A stretch of 55,348 bases of DNA from Acidobacteriota bacterium (GTDB lineage Bacteria; Acidobacteriota; Terriglobia; Bryobacterales; UBA6623): positions 1-55,348 of the forward strand of contig JAQCLD010000015.1 in assembly GCA_027592785.1 (NCBI GenBank), in the 5' to 3' direction. A program made the position numbers and the translations under genes. Positions 47,018-55,348 of this stretch are shown in pieces. The number at the start of each line of letters is the position of its first letter. The stretch's first letter is position 1. The notes beneath the pieces were generated by a model. It had not been told where the DNA came from. It saw only the letters and a program-made list of their open reading frames with translations, and ran no database searches.

Positions 47018-50000
47018 TCCTTGGTGATCGCTTCGTCGAGATTCAAGATCAGGCTGGCGACCGCCGTGTAGGCGGCGTGCTCAGTCGCGTCGAGATCGTC
47101 GGGACGCGGGCTCTCGCCGGCGCTCAAGAAACTCTCGGCGTCCTGAGGGCTGGTTTGATAGCGGTCGATGAACCGCCGGAAGCTGGCCAGCAGGATCTCG
47201 CGTTCCATTGCCTCGGGGGCGCGCGCTGTCGCGAGCCTGAAGCCGAAGTCCAGCCGCTCGTCCGGTGTGGCGCCGCCTTCGCGAATCATACGCTCGGCCA
47301 TGCGCCGCGCCGCTTCCACGTAGGTCACGTCGTTCATCAAGTCGAGCGCTTGTAGTGGCGTGTTGGTGCGTGTCTCGCGGACGACGCAGGTTTCCCGCGC
47401 GGCCGAATCGAAGGTAACCATCGCGGGCGGCGCGATCGTTCGTTTCCAGAAGGTGTAGAGGCTGCGGCGGTACAAGCCCTCATCGCGGTCATGCTCGTAC
47501 TCGGCCCAGTTGGAGAGCTCCGTCCACAAGCCCGCCGGTTGATACGGCTTGACGGACGGCCCGCCCAGTCGCTCCTCGAGCAATCCCGCAACCGCCAGCG
47601 CCTGATCGCGAATCGATTCCGCCGGCAGCCGCAGCCGCGACCCGCGCGCCAGCAGCCGGTTCTCGGGGTCGCGCTCGAGCAACTCCGGCGTGACGGTGGA
47701 TTCCTGGCGGTAGGTCGCACTCATCAACATCGTCTTCAGAATGCCCTTCACGTCCCAGCCGCTTTCGATGAACTCCACCGCCAGCCAGTCGAGCAACTCC
47801 GGGTGGGTCGGCCATTCGCCCTGCGAGCCGAAATCCTCGACCGTCTTGACGATGCCTACGCCGAACATCATCTGCCAGAAGCGGTTGACCGTCACCCGCG
47901 CGGTCAGCGGATTGTCACGGCTGACCAGCCAACGCGCCAGCGTGAGGCGGCTGTTCGGGTCCCCTTCCGGCAGCGAGCCGAGCGAGGCGGGAATGCCCGG
48001 ATTTACCGGCTCGCCCGGTGCATCGAAGGAGCCGCGCTTCAGCAGGTGCGCCTGCCGCGGCGGCGTCAGCTCATCCATGACCATTACTGTGGGGAAGCCG
48101 TCGATCATGGCTTGCCGTTCGAGCCGCAGGGCGCGCAGCCCGTTCCATGCCGTGCGTGTCGGCTCAGGGGCGTGCGAAGAAAGAAACGCCCAGTGCAGCT
48201 TGTCGGCTTGCGCCCGCGTGCGGTCGGCCTCGGGAACGGCGGCGATCTCGGCGAGCGACTCGGCCGTCGCTACCACGGCGACCTCATGCTCGGAGAGATC
48301 GCGCTCATAGACGCGTACGTCGTCAATCGCTCCCTGGAAACGATCGTCCGGGTCGGGGCCGTGCCCAACCCGCAAAGGAGTCTTGGGCGCGTTTGTATCG
48401 TTGTTCGAGTGATCAAGAATCACGTGCAGCTCTTGCTGCTTGCCGTCGACGTAAAGTCGCATGCCGCGCGTCAGCCGCGAACCGTCATAGGTCACGGCAA
48501 CATGACTCCAGCGGCCCAGCGGGACGAGGTCGACCGTCTCGATGCGCATGCGGTCGTCAATGTCGGTCGACTCGATGCGGAACTGCAGCTTGCCGTCGAC
48601 CAGGAACAGCCCGTAGCCTTTGTCGCCGCGGGAAGTTGACTTCGGCTCCATGCGCGTGACGATACCGCCGGTCGCCTTTTCGGGGCGAATCCAAGCGGCT
48701 AGCGTCATGCGCTGATAGAAGTTGAAGTCCGCCTTGTCGCCCAGGTCGACGAAATCCTCGCCCGTGAGCGCGGCGGCGGCCCCGAGCGCCGGGCGCGGGC
48801 CCTCCGCCTTGCCGTCGTCAAAGCCGACCGAAACCAGCAGCTTCTCGTCGAACGACCAGTCGATTGCAGAGTTGCGGATCTTTTGTTCCCATTGGCGCTG
48901 CGCCGCGGCGCTCGCGTCGGCGGTTTGCCGCAGCTTTGCTTCGAGCCCGTCGATGCGTTCCTCCAGCGTCGCCAGTTCAGCTTGCTGCCCGGGCGTCGGC
49001 GCGGGGACGATCGGGGGAGTATTGCCGTACTTGAAGTAACGCCCGCGGTCGGGAACATTGTTGAAGTAAGCGTAGAACTCGTAGAACTCTTTCTGGGTGA
49101 AAGGGTCGTACTTATGGTCGTGGCAGCGGGCGCAGCCCATCGTCACGCCCATCCAGACCGTCGAGGTCGCCTCGACGCGGTCGACCACATACTCCACGTG
49201 GTACTCCTCGAAAACGACACCGCCCTCGCCGTTGCCGCGATGGTTGCGATTGAAGCCGCTGGCAATCAGTTGATCCAGCGTGGCGTTCGGCAGTAGATCT
49301 CCGGCCAACTGCTCGATGGTGAACTGGTCGAAGGGCTGATTGCGATTGAAGGCCTCGATCACCCAATCGCGCCAGCGCCACATATCGCGCTCTTCGTCGT
49401 TCTGGTAACCGTTGGTGTCGGCGTAGCGCGCCGCATCGAGCCAACGGAACGCCATGCGTTCCCCGTAACGCGGCGAGTCGAGCAGGCGGTCGATGACCTT
49501 CTCGTAGGCGTTGGCCGAGCGGTCGGCCAGGAAGGCGTCAACCTCCGCCGGAGTCGGCGGCAGGCCCGTCAGGTCGAGCGTCGCGCGGCGAATCAGCGTC
49601 GACTTGTCGGCCTCGGGCGCCGGCTTGAGTCCTTCGCGCTCCAACCTGCGTGCTACGAAATGATCGAGCGGGTTCAGCGCCCAGTCATCGTGCGCGGTCT
49701 TGGGAACCGCGGGCCGCTGCGGAGGAATGAACGCCCAATGGCCCTGCCACTCCGCACCTTGCTCGACCCAGCGCCGCATAAGATCGATCTCGCGGTCGCT
49801 GAGCTTGGCGTGGCCCTGGTAGGCCGGGGGCATGCGGCGTACCGGATCTTCGGAGGCGATGCGCCGGATCAGCTCGCTGGCGTCCGCGTCGCCCGGAACG
49901 ACCGCTCGAACGCCCGAGGGCAGCTCGGCCAACACGCTCTCGCGGCTATCGAAGCGCAAGGCGGTCGAGCGGTTCGCGGCGTCGGGCCCGTGGCAGGTAA

Positions 50001-50103
50001 AACACTTGTCCGAGAAGATGGGCCGGATATCGCGATTGAACTGGACGGGGTCGGCGCCCTGAGCCGCGCTGGCCAACACCGCGAGGAGAAGCAGTTTCCG
50101 CAT
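47014..50103 (-). CDS. PSCyt1-DUF1549-LamG-DUF1553 secreted cytochrome protein
   Basis: A 1029-residue exported protein. Signal peptide ([16 protein letters not shown]), haem motif CFTCHGPD near residue 37 with [18 protein letters not shown]1549 ([20 protein letters not shown] and haem-like [13 protein letters not shown]). A LamG/concanavalin-like domain of about 150 residues follows ([17 protein letters not shown] through [15 protein letters not shown]), then DUF1553 ([32 protein letters not shown]). The first DUF1553 protein in the window has no LamG insert, which suggests carbohydrate binding in this one. The ATG at 50103 precedes the signal. It leads the operon with DUF1501; the hydrolase gene diverges 76 bp away. 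Confidence 0.92.
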   Translation of the reverse strand: MRKLLLLAVLASAAQGADPVQFNRDIRPIFSDKCFTCHGPDAANRSTALRFDSRESVLAELPSGVRAVVPGDADASELIRRIASEDPVRRMPPAYQGHAKLSDREIDLMRRWVEQGAEWQGHWAFIPPQRPAVPKTAHDDWALNPLDHFVARRLEREGLKPAPEADKSTLIRRATLDLTGLPPTPAEVDAFLADRSANAYEKVIDRLLDSPRYGERMAFRWLDAARYADTNGYQNDEERDMWRWRDWVIEAFNRNQPFDQFTIEQLAGDLLPNATLDQLIASGFNRNHRGNGEGGVVFEEYHVEYVVDRVEATSTVWMGVTMGCARCHDHKYDPFTQKEFYEFYAYFNNVPDRGRYFKYGNTPPIVPAPTPGQQAELATLEERIDGLEAKLRQTADASAAAQRQWEQKIRNSAIDWSFDEKLLVSVGFDDGKAEGPRPALGAAAALTGEDFVDLGDKADFNFYQRMTLAAWIRPEKATGGIVTRMEPKSTSRGDKGYGLFLVDGKLQFRIESTDIDDRMRIETVDLVPLGRWSHVAVTYDGSRLTRGMRLYVDGKQQELHVILDHSNNDTNAPKTPLRVGHGPDPDDRFQGAIDDVRVYERDLSEHEVAVVATAESLAEIAAVPEADRTRAQADKLHWAFLSSHAPEPTRTAWNGLRALRLERQAMIDGFPTVMVMDELTPPRQAHLLKRGSFDAPGEPVNPGIPASLGSLPEGDPNSRLTLARWLVSRDNPLTARVTVNRFWQMMFGVGIVKTVEDFGSQGEWPTHPELLDWLAVEFIESGWDVKGILKTMLMSATYRQESTVTPELLERDPENRLLARGSRLRLPAESIRDQALAVAGLLEERLGGPSVKPYQPAGLWTELSNWAEYEHDRDEGLYRRSLYTFWKRTIAPPAMVTFDSAARETCVVRETRTNTPLQALDLMNDVTYVEAARRMAERMIREGGATPDERLDFGFRLATARAPEAMEREILLASFRRFIDRYQTSPQDAESFLSAGESPRPDDLDATEHAAYTAVASLILNLDEAITKE

Positions 50104-50179
50104 GGTCGGTTTGCTCGGGCCGAGACCGTTAGTATGGCGTTTCGCCCAGCCCATGTCTATTATAAGGACGCCAACGCCC

Positions 50180-51139
50180 ATGAAATTTCGGAACCGAACC
50201 CTCTGCATCGCCTTGCTCGTCGCAACCGCGCAGGCGGCGGACTTCTCAGCCGTTAAGGACCCGGGGCCGCACGAGATCCAGGTGGAGAGCGGCGAGTGGA
50301 TTGACGGCGCCCGTGACGGCCGCGACGTTCCCTGGAAAGCCTACCTTCCGGCCGGGGCCGACCGTCCCGTTCCCGTCGTAGTGTGGTCGCACGGCGCGGG
50401 CGGCTCGCGCGAGGGCGGGGAATACCTGGGCCGGCATCTGGCGAGCCACGGTTTCGCGGCGTTCCACATCCAGCATCACGGCTCCGACGTGGAAGTGCTG
50501 CGCGAGTTGGGCGTTCAAGCGATGCTGTGGGCGGTCGCCGGTCTTGAACCCGAGCTGCAGCGCATGCGCGACGTCCCGTTCGCCGTCGACCAGATCGAGC
50601 GCATGAATCGCGAAGGTCCGTTGGCTGGACGCCTCGACGTCGAGAAGATCGGCATCTCGGGCCACTCCTACGGCGCAATCACCACGCTGATCATGGCCGG
50701 ACAGACCTCGTCGGCCGTGGGCGATAGGCTAGCCGAACCGCGCTTCAAGGCGGCCTTCGCCATGAGCCCGTCGCGCCCGCGCAACGGCTCCGTCGAGGAA
50801 GCGTTCAGCGACATGCTGATGCCGATCTTCCACCTTACGGGCACGAACGACGAAGACCCGACCGGTCGCCTTACAGCCGAGGACCGTCAGGTTCCGTTCC
50901 AGACGATCGACGGCGTCGAGCAGTACTTGGTCGTGTTCAAAGACGGCGTCCACAGGACGTTTTCGGGTCGCGAGGGCGGCTACCCGTCCATCGGGCGACA
51001 CCATGAGCTGATCAAGACGGCGGCGGTCGTGTTCTGGCGCGCCTACCTGCTGGGCGACGCAGAAGCCAAGGGGTGGCTGCAAGACGGCGGCTATGAGCAG
51101 GAGCTGGGCGTCGAGGGAAGCTTCGACGTGAAGCGCTGA
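50180..51139 (+). CDS. Exported alpha/beta hydrolase, dienelactone-hydrolase-like
   Basis: A 319-residue protein with a short signal peptide (RTLCIALLVATAQA) and an alpha/beta hydrolase fold. Visible are VPVVVWSHGAGGSREGGEYL (oxyanion region), the nucleophile elbow GISGHSYGAITTL near residue 165 and a late Asp/His region (LTGTNDED, FKDGVHRTF). It resembles the predicted dienelactone hydrolase/PAF-acetylhydrolase-like group; the substrate is unknown. The ATG at 50180 is chosen at the signal; the frame opens from 50102. Confidence 0.85.
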   Translation: MKFRNRTLCIALLVATAQAADFSAVKDPGPHEIQVESGEWIDGARDGRDVPWKAYLPAGADRPVPVVVWSHGAGGSREGGEYLGRHLASHGFAAFHIQHHGSDVEVLRELGVQAMLWAVAGLEPELQRMRDVPFAVDQIERMNREGPLAGRLDVEKIGISGHSYGAITTLIMAGQTSSAVGDRLAEPRFKAAFAMSPSRPRNGSVEEAFSDMLMPIFHLTGTNDEDPTGRLTAEDRQVPFQTIDGVEQYLVVFKDGVHRTFSGREGGYPSIGRHHELIKTAAVVFWRAYLLGDAEAKGWLQDGGYEQELGVEGSFDVKR

Positions 51140-51164
51140 CGGCCCTCTCGCCGCTGCGCCGCGA

Positions 51165-51188
51165 ATGACAGGCGGGAGCGCCTGTCAT
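51165..51188. terminator. Bidirectional hairpin
   Basis: ATGACAGGCG and CGCCTGTCAT form a perfect 10-bp stem with loop GGAG. It lies between the convergent hydrolase gene and the SDR remnant. Neither side has a T run, so it is a likely RNA-stabilising or weak terminator structure. Confidence 0.55.
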
Positions 51189-51211
51189 AACCGGCGGACC
51201 CGCTAGCCTGC

Positions 51212-51256
51212 TCAGCGCGCCGTCGCCCCGCCGTCCACTACAAACGTCTGGCCGGT
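51212..51256 (-). pseudogene. 3' remnant of a short-chain dehydrogenase/reductase gene
   Basis: Fourteen codons and a TGA read TGQTFVVDGGATAR, the standard C-terminus of classical SDR oxidoreductases. Everything upstream is replaced by the CHRD gene, in another frame. The fragment marks the right edge of the inserted block. Confidence 0.7.
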
Positions 51257-51701
51257 AGTAGCCTGCAGGATCCGCCAATAGACCCGCGACGGCGGCCAAC
51301 TGCGTTTCGTCGGTCGCTAGCGGCTGCAAGAATAGATTTCCGGTTCCCTCGGCGTCGACGGTGTTGGATCCGCTCAGCCCGGTATTGATTCGCACTGGGC
51401 CGTTAACGTCCGCACCGCCCTCATGGATGTGCAGGCCGCGCACTGTGACGGGCACGGGAAAGTTGTAGTCAATATCGAAATCGACGACGGCGGAGAGAAG
51501 CGTTCCGTCGTCAGCGCGCCGGGCGTGGACGACGATGGTCGCCTTGCCTGTCGCCTCCGCCGATTCGTTGGTCACGGCCGGGATCTCGTTCGCCGGGCTC
51601 ATATTGCCGCGGAAATAGACCGTCTCCAGCGTGTCCGCACTGAGCGAAACGGGTACAGCACAAAGTGCAAAGATTAGTAGCCAGCTCTTGAATAGTTTCA
51701 T
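51255..51701 (-). pseudogene. 5' part of a split CHRD-TIGR03437 gene
   Basis: AAAGAGGG precedes the ATG at 51701. The product opens with a signal peptide (SWLLIFALCAVPVSLSA) and most of one CHRD domain: MSPANEIPAVTNESAE, FDIDYNFPVPVTVRGLHIHE, GPVRINTGLSGSNTVDAEG and AAVAGLLADPAGYY. It stops matching exactly before the expected NLHTSVNPGG strand, which is present at 41950. The frame then runs on nonsensically to 51012, over the hydrolase gene. CHRD domains are found in secreted proteins, including chordin. Confidence 0.85.
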
Positions 51702-51864
51702 CGGGCCCTCTTTGAGGCGTAGGGGAGACACAACCTGACGAGAACTTTCGCGCCCGCATGGGCGACGACAAGCCTCCGACGGTAGATGAAAGCGCACCCC
51801 GAGCGCTTCCGTCACATCCGAGCGTATCAATCAGATTACGAAACGGTTGTAAAACCTCTGCTAC

Positions 51865-52458
51865 GTGCCTTACTCAAGCGGAGACCTGGCGCTCACGCCG
51901 CTACGAGAGGCCATGCTACAACGGGCGGTAGCTGCCCTCGGTGCTGGCGGACGGATTATGGACTCACTTCGGCGCGCGACGGACCTCAATCACCGGCTCA
52001 CTGTGTTCCCGCTGGGATTTCCGATGGCCCTGCGCACGAACGATCCGCGTGTGCTGGAGGCTGCTTCGACGAGTTGGGGGCTGTTCGCACAGCGCTTTGC
52101 GGAAGATCCGATCGATATCCGGGTCATCGTTGATAGCGACGCCAACGCCGAGATGCCCCCTTAGCCGACGTTTCGAGCCCAGGGGAATCTGACGGCGATC
52201 GTCGCAGATCGGTGTAATTTTGCAACTTTTGACTACTCCACGGGGCTTGGGTTTGCCTGGGTGCAAGAGTCCGTCGCGGCCGACCCTGGTTATCTCCGCT
52301 GGTTCTTCCTAGAGACTATGGTCTATTGTTTGCTAACCGAAAAGCACTTGCCCCCCATACATACCGGCTGCGTGGCGCTGGGCGGACAAGGCCTGTTGCT
52401 GGTGGGCGACTCCGGCGCGGGCAAGAGCACGCTCGCTTTCGGCTGTGCTCGCCTCGGC
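51865..52458 (+). pseudogene. Decayed HPr-kinase-like P-loop kinase gene
   Basis: One frame from 51865 reads LNHRLTVFPLGFPMALRTND then DPRVLEAASTSWGLFAQRF and reaches a TAG at 52162-52164. The same frame continues PTFRAQGNLTAIVADRCNFA, then VQESVAADPGYLRWFFLETM, HTGCVALGGQGLLLVGDSGAG and KSTLAFGCARLG. GDSGAGKST (52405-52431) is a Walker A motif, placed as in HprK-like kinases common in Acidobacteria. After CARLG the match ends; the region to 52726 (a low-complexity run of ACG/ACC-like codons first) has no recognisable gene. One stop plus loss of the catalytic half makes this non-functional. The family call is from memory. Confidence 0.65.
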
Positions 52459-52726
52459 TCCGCGCCCGCGACCGGGACTTCGGCTCCCGGCACGACTACG
52501 ACGACGACCCCTAACCCTACGACCACGCAGACCGACTCGCGCATCGAAGGCAAGGCGCGTATGGCGCCAACGAATTTACATCCGCGAGCGAGTATTCGTC
52601 GGGCAACCCAGGGCCGAGGGCGCCAACCGTGCGCTTGTTTCCTTCTGGCTGAACAAGTGGTCCGTCGCATTTGCTTGTGCACACGTCGCGTGTTCTAATT
52701 GGGCGCGGTTCGACAAGGAGGCTTCC

Positions 52727-53533
52727 ATGAGAATACTGCCCGCAGTGATTGCGGCGCTGTCAGTTATGGCGCCAGCCAGCGCGCAACTCGTGGCTCCTAA
52801 CGAATTGGGCGTAGCTATGGGTCACGTCCATCTCAATGTCAGCGACGTAGAGTCGCACCGGCAACTCTGGATTGAACATTTCGACGCTGTTCCCCTCGAC
52901 CGCAACGGCCTGACTGGCGTCAAGATTCCCGGCATGTTGCTGTTATTTCGACAGCAGGATGCGACCGGCCCCAGCGAGGGGACCGTAGTGGATCATTTCG
53001 GCCTCAAAGTTCGCAGCCTAGAAGAGGTCTTGCAACGCTGGCGTGCAGCCGGCAGAGAGGTACAAAGAGAATTCACCGGTGCAGCAGGCTTCCCGAACGC
53101 CTACATCCTGGCGCCCGACGGCGTCAAAATCGAGTTGCAACAAGACGTAGGACAGCCCGAGATCGCGACCGCCCACCACTTGCACTACTTCAACGCGGAC
53201 TACTTAGAAGTCCGCGCTTGGTACGTCGAAATGTTCTCAGCTATCCTGGGCAACCGCGGACAGGTCGATACTGCCGACCTACCCGGCATCAATCTCAGCT
53301 TCGGTACGAATAGGCGAAGCAGCGCTGTACCGGTTGGAACCGAAGGGCGAACGATCGACCACATTGGTTTTGAAGTGCGCAATCTGAAGGCGTTCTGCGA
53401 ACAGCTCGAAGCCAAGGGCATCGAGTTCGACCGGCCCTATCGAGAGAATGCCGAGATCGGCGTGTCCACCGCGTTCTTCACCGACCCTTTCGGCGCCTAC
53501 GTCGAACTCACGGAAGGCTTGAGGCAGTATTAG
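52727..53533 (+). CDS. Exported VOC (glyoxalase-like) family protein, two domains
   Basis: A 268-residue protein with a signal peptide (ILPAVIAALSVMAPASAQL) and two vicinal-oxygen-chelate modules. Candidate metal ligands are in GHVHLNVSDV, DHFGLKVRSL, HHLHYFNADY and DHIGFEVRNL, with Glu in ELQQD and YVELTEG. VOC proteins include glyoxalases, dioxygenases and resistance proteins; which one cannot be told here. AAGGAGG lies six bases before the ATG. The frame extends to 52445 but that part is the decayed region. Confidence 0.87.
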   Translation: MRILPAVIAALSVMAPASAQLVAPNELGVAMGHVHLNVSDVESHRQLWIEHFDAVPLDRNGLTGVKIPGMLLLFRQQDATGPSEGTVVDHFGLKVRSLEEVLQRWRAAGREVQREFTGAAGFPNAYILAPDGVKIELQQDVGQPEIATAHHLHYFNADYLEVRAWYVEMFSAILGNRGQVDTADLPGINLSFGTNRRSSAVPVGTEGRTIDHIGFEVRNLKAFCEQLEAKGIEFDRPYRENAEIGVSTAFFTDPFGAYVELTEGLRQY

Positions 53534-53689
53534 CTCGCCGAGCGTACTACCGTCCCTAGTCGGAAGTGACGGCTGATCTATCCTGGCGGCCCTTTGGCGA
53601 CTCCCAAAGCGTTACACTACCCGTGTCCTTTATGGACTGCCGGGTCATCCGAACCCGATCGCACTTTTGACAGGAGGCTTTCTGGAATC

Positions 53690-54085
53690 ATGAATTTTCG
53701 ACTTGCTCGCGTGACGGTTTTGCTGATGGGAGTGTTGTTGTTTCACCCGCTCGCTTCAGCCGGTGAAAAAGCTTTGCTGCATTGTTTCTTCTTTACGCCA
53801 ATCGCCGAGGCCAGCCAAGCCGATTGGGATGCGTACTACAAGGCGACAGACGAACTTCCGAGTAAGATCGACGGTCTGCATCGAGTGTGGGTCGGAAAAC
53901 TAACGGAACGAGCCGCGGTAGCTCAACAGGTCAAACTCGGCCGCGAATATGGCGCCTGCATGGAGTTCCGCGACGAAGCCGCGCTGGCGAGCTACGCCAC
54001 CCATGCCGCCCACGATGCCTGGCTCAAGGTCTACGAGAAGGTGAGAGTAGCGGGTACGACGACCTTCGATATCCTCGGGCAATAG
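53690..54085 (+). CDS. Exported Dabb-domain (stress-responsive alpha/beta barrel) protein
   Basis: A 131-residue protein with a signal peptide (VTVLLMGVLLFHPLASA) and a Dabb domain (PF07876): LLHCFFFTPIAEASQADWDA, YGACMEFRDEAALASYATHA and TTTFDILG at the end. Dabb proteins are small dimeric barrels, some of them enzymes. AGGAGG is about 13 bases upstream of the ATG, a wide spacing. The transporter gene follows after 14 bp. Confidence 0.83.
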   Translation: MNFRLARVTVLLMGVLLFHPLASAGEKALLHCFFFTPIAEASQADWDAYYKATDELPSKIDGLHRVWVGKLTERAAVAQQVKLGREYGACMEFRDEAALASYATHAAHDAWLKVYEKVRVAGTTTFDILGQ

Positions 54086-54099
54086 CAGCGCCGGCACGA

Positions 54100-55023
54100 A
54101 TGTTCGCTGTCTGCTTGAATGCCGTCTTGCCGATCTTCGCGGTCGTGGTGCTTGGCTTTGCGTTCGGCCGAGGCGGGCTCTTCGACGGCCCCACGGCCAG
54201 TGTCATCAACCGCTTTGTCTTCTATGCGGCGCTGCCTGTTTTGCTGTTTCGGCTCATTGCCACGGCGCCGTTCGAAGACTTCGAGTGGCCGTTAATTGCG
54301 GCCTATGGCTGCTCGGAGGTGATCCTCTATGCAGCCGGATTTCTTATCGCTCGCTTTGGGTTTGGTCGTTCGAACAAAGAGAGTCTTCTGCTGGGAATGG
54401 CGGCTGGTTTCGCCAATCATGTCTTCTTCGTCCTACCAATCGCGCAACAGCTTTACGGTGAAGAGGCGGCCGTCCCGGTAGTGGGAGTCATTACGCTCGA
54501 CGCCGTGATTCTCTTCGGCGGCACAGTCTTGATCCTCGAAACGATGAGTGACGCGGCGCGCGGCCTCTCTCCGTTGCGGCTGTTGAGGCTATTTGCGCGG
54601 AATCCGCAGATCTTGGGCATCACAGCCGGAGTGGCGGCAAGCATCTTCTCATTGCCGCTGAACGGCGGGCCCGACGTGTTCACGAAGTTTCTCGGCGCAA
54701 GTGCGGCGCCTTGCTCGCTGTTCGCCCTCGGTGTGATGTTGGCGGCCCAGACAAAAACGACTTCCCAGGGACTTCCGTGGGCCTTGGTAGCTCTTAAGTT
54801 GGGTGCGATGCCCTTGGTGATGTGGTTGCTTCTGACGACGGTTTTTCAGGTCAGTCCCGACTGGTCGAGCCCTGCAATGTTAGTTGCCGCGGGACCGACC
54901 GGCACGATGCCATTCGTTCTCGGCCTGCAGTACAAGGCGCCTGTTGATGTGATCGCTACGACGATCTTCCTATCGACTCTTGGATCGCTTGTGACAGTAA
55001 CACTGATGAGTCAGTTGGCTTAG
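54100..55023 (+). CDS. AEC-family transporter (auxin efflux carrier-like)
   Basis: A 307-residue membrane protein with about ten hydrophobic segments in the two-block plan of the AEC family (PF03547). FVFYAALPVLLFRLIATAPF after the first span and FALGVMLAAQTKTT mid-protein are typical. Bacterial members export or import dicarboxylates such as malonate or malate; the substrate is not readable here. It starts at the ATG at 54100, 14 bp after the Dabb gene, and may share its transcript. Confidence 0.88.
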   Translation: MFAVCLNAVLPIFAVVVLGFAFGRGGLFDGPTASVINRFVFYAALPVLLFRLIATAPFEDFEWPLIAAYGCSEVILYAAGFLIARFGFGRSNKESLLLGMAAGFANHVFFVLPIAQQLYGEEAAVPVVGVITLDAVILFGGTVLILETMSDAARGLSPLRLLRLFARNPQILGITAGVAASIFSLPLNGGPDVFTKFLGASAAPCSLFALGVMLAAQTKTTSQGLPWALVALKLGAMPLVMWLLLTTVFQVSPDWSSPAMLVAAGPTGTMPFVLGLQYKAPVDVIATTIFLSTLGSLVTVTLMSQLA

Positions 55024-55331
55024 TCTGGACCTGGTCAGGGTGACAGGCAAACTCCGTTGTGCGGCGGCGGACGTCAGTGGGAAGGTCTCAAGTGCCACAA
55101 AATGTCACGAAATGACAGGCCTGGGAACCGGCTACGTTATTGATTTATTGAGTCTTAGAGTGTTTCGTGGCGGATTTAGCGACATTTCGAGATGTTGGCG
55201 TTCTGAAACCGCAACCTCGCGGTCGCGGCACTGTTGCGGTGGTCCATGGGCATTGAGGTTGGGGCGAGTTTTGGCTCTGTACTGGGTAAATCCGCCGGCC
55301 GACGGGCCTTCTTGCCGTAATAACAAGAAAA

Positions 55332-55348
55332 CCCGCCGGAACGGCGGG
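55332..55348 (-). terminator. Rho-independent terminator of an off-window minus-strand gene
   Basis: On the minus strand CCCGCC and GGCGGG pair around GTTCC, followed by TTTTCTTGTT (55322-55331). A minus-strand gene would end beyond the right edge. The 55024-55331 gap contains a short inverted repeat, TGTCA and TGACA around 55105-55117, and no gene I can support. Confidence 0.7.

Larger units (their letters stand above)
41951..51254. other. Inserted 9.3-kb block splitting the CHRD gene
   Basis: The block starts inside pgk and ends inside an SDR gene, and carries a hybrid kinase, DUF1501, DUF1553 and a hydrolase gene between. Outside both edges lie the two halves of one CHRD-TIGR03437 gene, in the same orientation. 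Removing the block gives DPAGYY joined to HTSVNPGG; the intact sister domain reads NPANAYLNLHTTDNPGG, so only about three residues are missing. No transposase, terminal repeat or target-site duplication was seen at the edges. A two-ended assembly chimera is the alternative. Confidence 0.7.

Noticed and set aside
47491-48639. 382-codon plus-strand ORF antisense to the LamG-DUF1553 gene
   Set aside because: GC-rich shadow frame with Arg/Gln-biased composition and no recognisable domain.
51012-51254. Extension of the CHRD 5' ORF beyond the breakpoint
   Set aside because: Out-of-frame reading of SDR and hydrolase sequence; Arg-rich nonsense.
52445-52726. Upstream extension of the VOC ORF as coding
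   Set aside because: The ATG at 52727 has a strong ribosome-binding site and signal peptide; the extension is Arg-rich and lies in decayed DNA.
55132-55326. 64-codon minus-strand ORF at the right edge
   Set aside because: No motif and no start signal; a terminator lies just beyond it.
1-55348. tRNA, rRNA, CRISPR array or riboswitch
   Set aside because: Read by eye for T-loop-like motifs, regularly spaced repeats and conserved leaders; none found. A covariance-model scan would be decisive.

Overview
The window looks like a chromosomal piece of an Acidobacteriota bacterium, most like the Bryobacterales/Solibacter group. Two proteins carry the C-terminal module (TIGR03437) typical of that group, and there are several secreted gene sets of the DUF1501/DUF1549-DUF1553 and DUF1587-DUF1592/DUF1552 families, shared by Planctomycetes and Acidobacteria. 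Signal peptides, Tat signals, lipoprotein signals and CxxCH haem motifs are frequent, so this is a Gram-negative cell with a large periplasmic and outer-membrane investment. No tRNA, rRNA, CRISPR array or intact transposase was seen. All assignments come from reading translated sequence; no searches were run.

Layout. 1-68: probable end of an IS21-like element, cutting the 3' end of an IclR regulator gene. 1.2-4.4 kb: convergent TPR lipoprotein and CRTAC1-like FG-GAP/ASPIC-UnbV lipoprotein. 4.5-8.6 kb: DUF1553-DUF1501 operon with a G12 tract in the coding sequence. 8.8-9.1 kb: scar of a second such operon. 9.1-13.7 kb: PhoD-like phosphatase, then a nucleoside/ribose salvage set (nucleoside hydrolase, GRP/ureide-type permease, ribokinase). 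13.9-24.5 kb: two facing three-gene sets, each DUF1592 + DUF1552 + secreted ankyrin protein. 24.7-27.0 kb: a roughly 2.2 kb cassette of two divergent nuclease-like genes between 63/71-bp imperfect direct repeats. 27.2-28.2 kb: DUF1080 and TfoX-N genes. 28.3-33.7 kb: NhaR-type regulator and a type I secretion-like operon (ABC, HlyD, TolC). 33.9-35.6 kb: purK-purE. 36.0-38.9 kb: decahaem cytochrome plus MtrB-like porin. 38.9-51.7 kb: two TIGR03437 proteins, one broken by a large insertion. 51.8-55.0 kb: a decayed P-loop kinase gene, VOC, Dabb and auxin-efflux-carrier genes.

The most striking structure lies between 40.3 and 51.7 kb. The 5' part of a CHRD-domain gene lies at 51255-51701 and its 3' part at 40340-41950, same strand. 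Between them is a 9.3-kb block that begins inside an SDR gene (only its last 14 codons remain) and ends inside pgk (321 codons remain, ATP-binding tail missing). Deleting the block restores the CHRD domain almost residue for residue. The result is an in-frame pgk-CHRD-TIGR03437 fusion ORF.

Three genes (MtrB-like porin, CHRD-TIGR03437 protein, P-loop kinase) also carry an in-frame stop followed by clearly homologous sequence in the same frame. With the DUF1553/DUF1501 scar and the IS end, this points to a genome with active gene decay and rearrangement, although assembly or base-call error must be excluded first.
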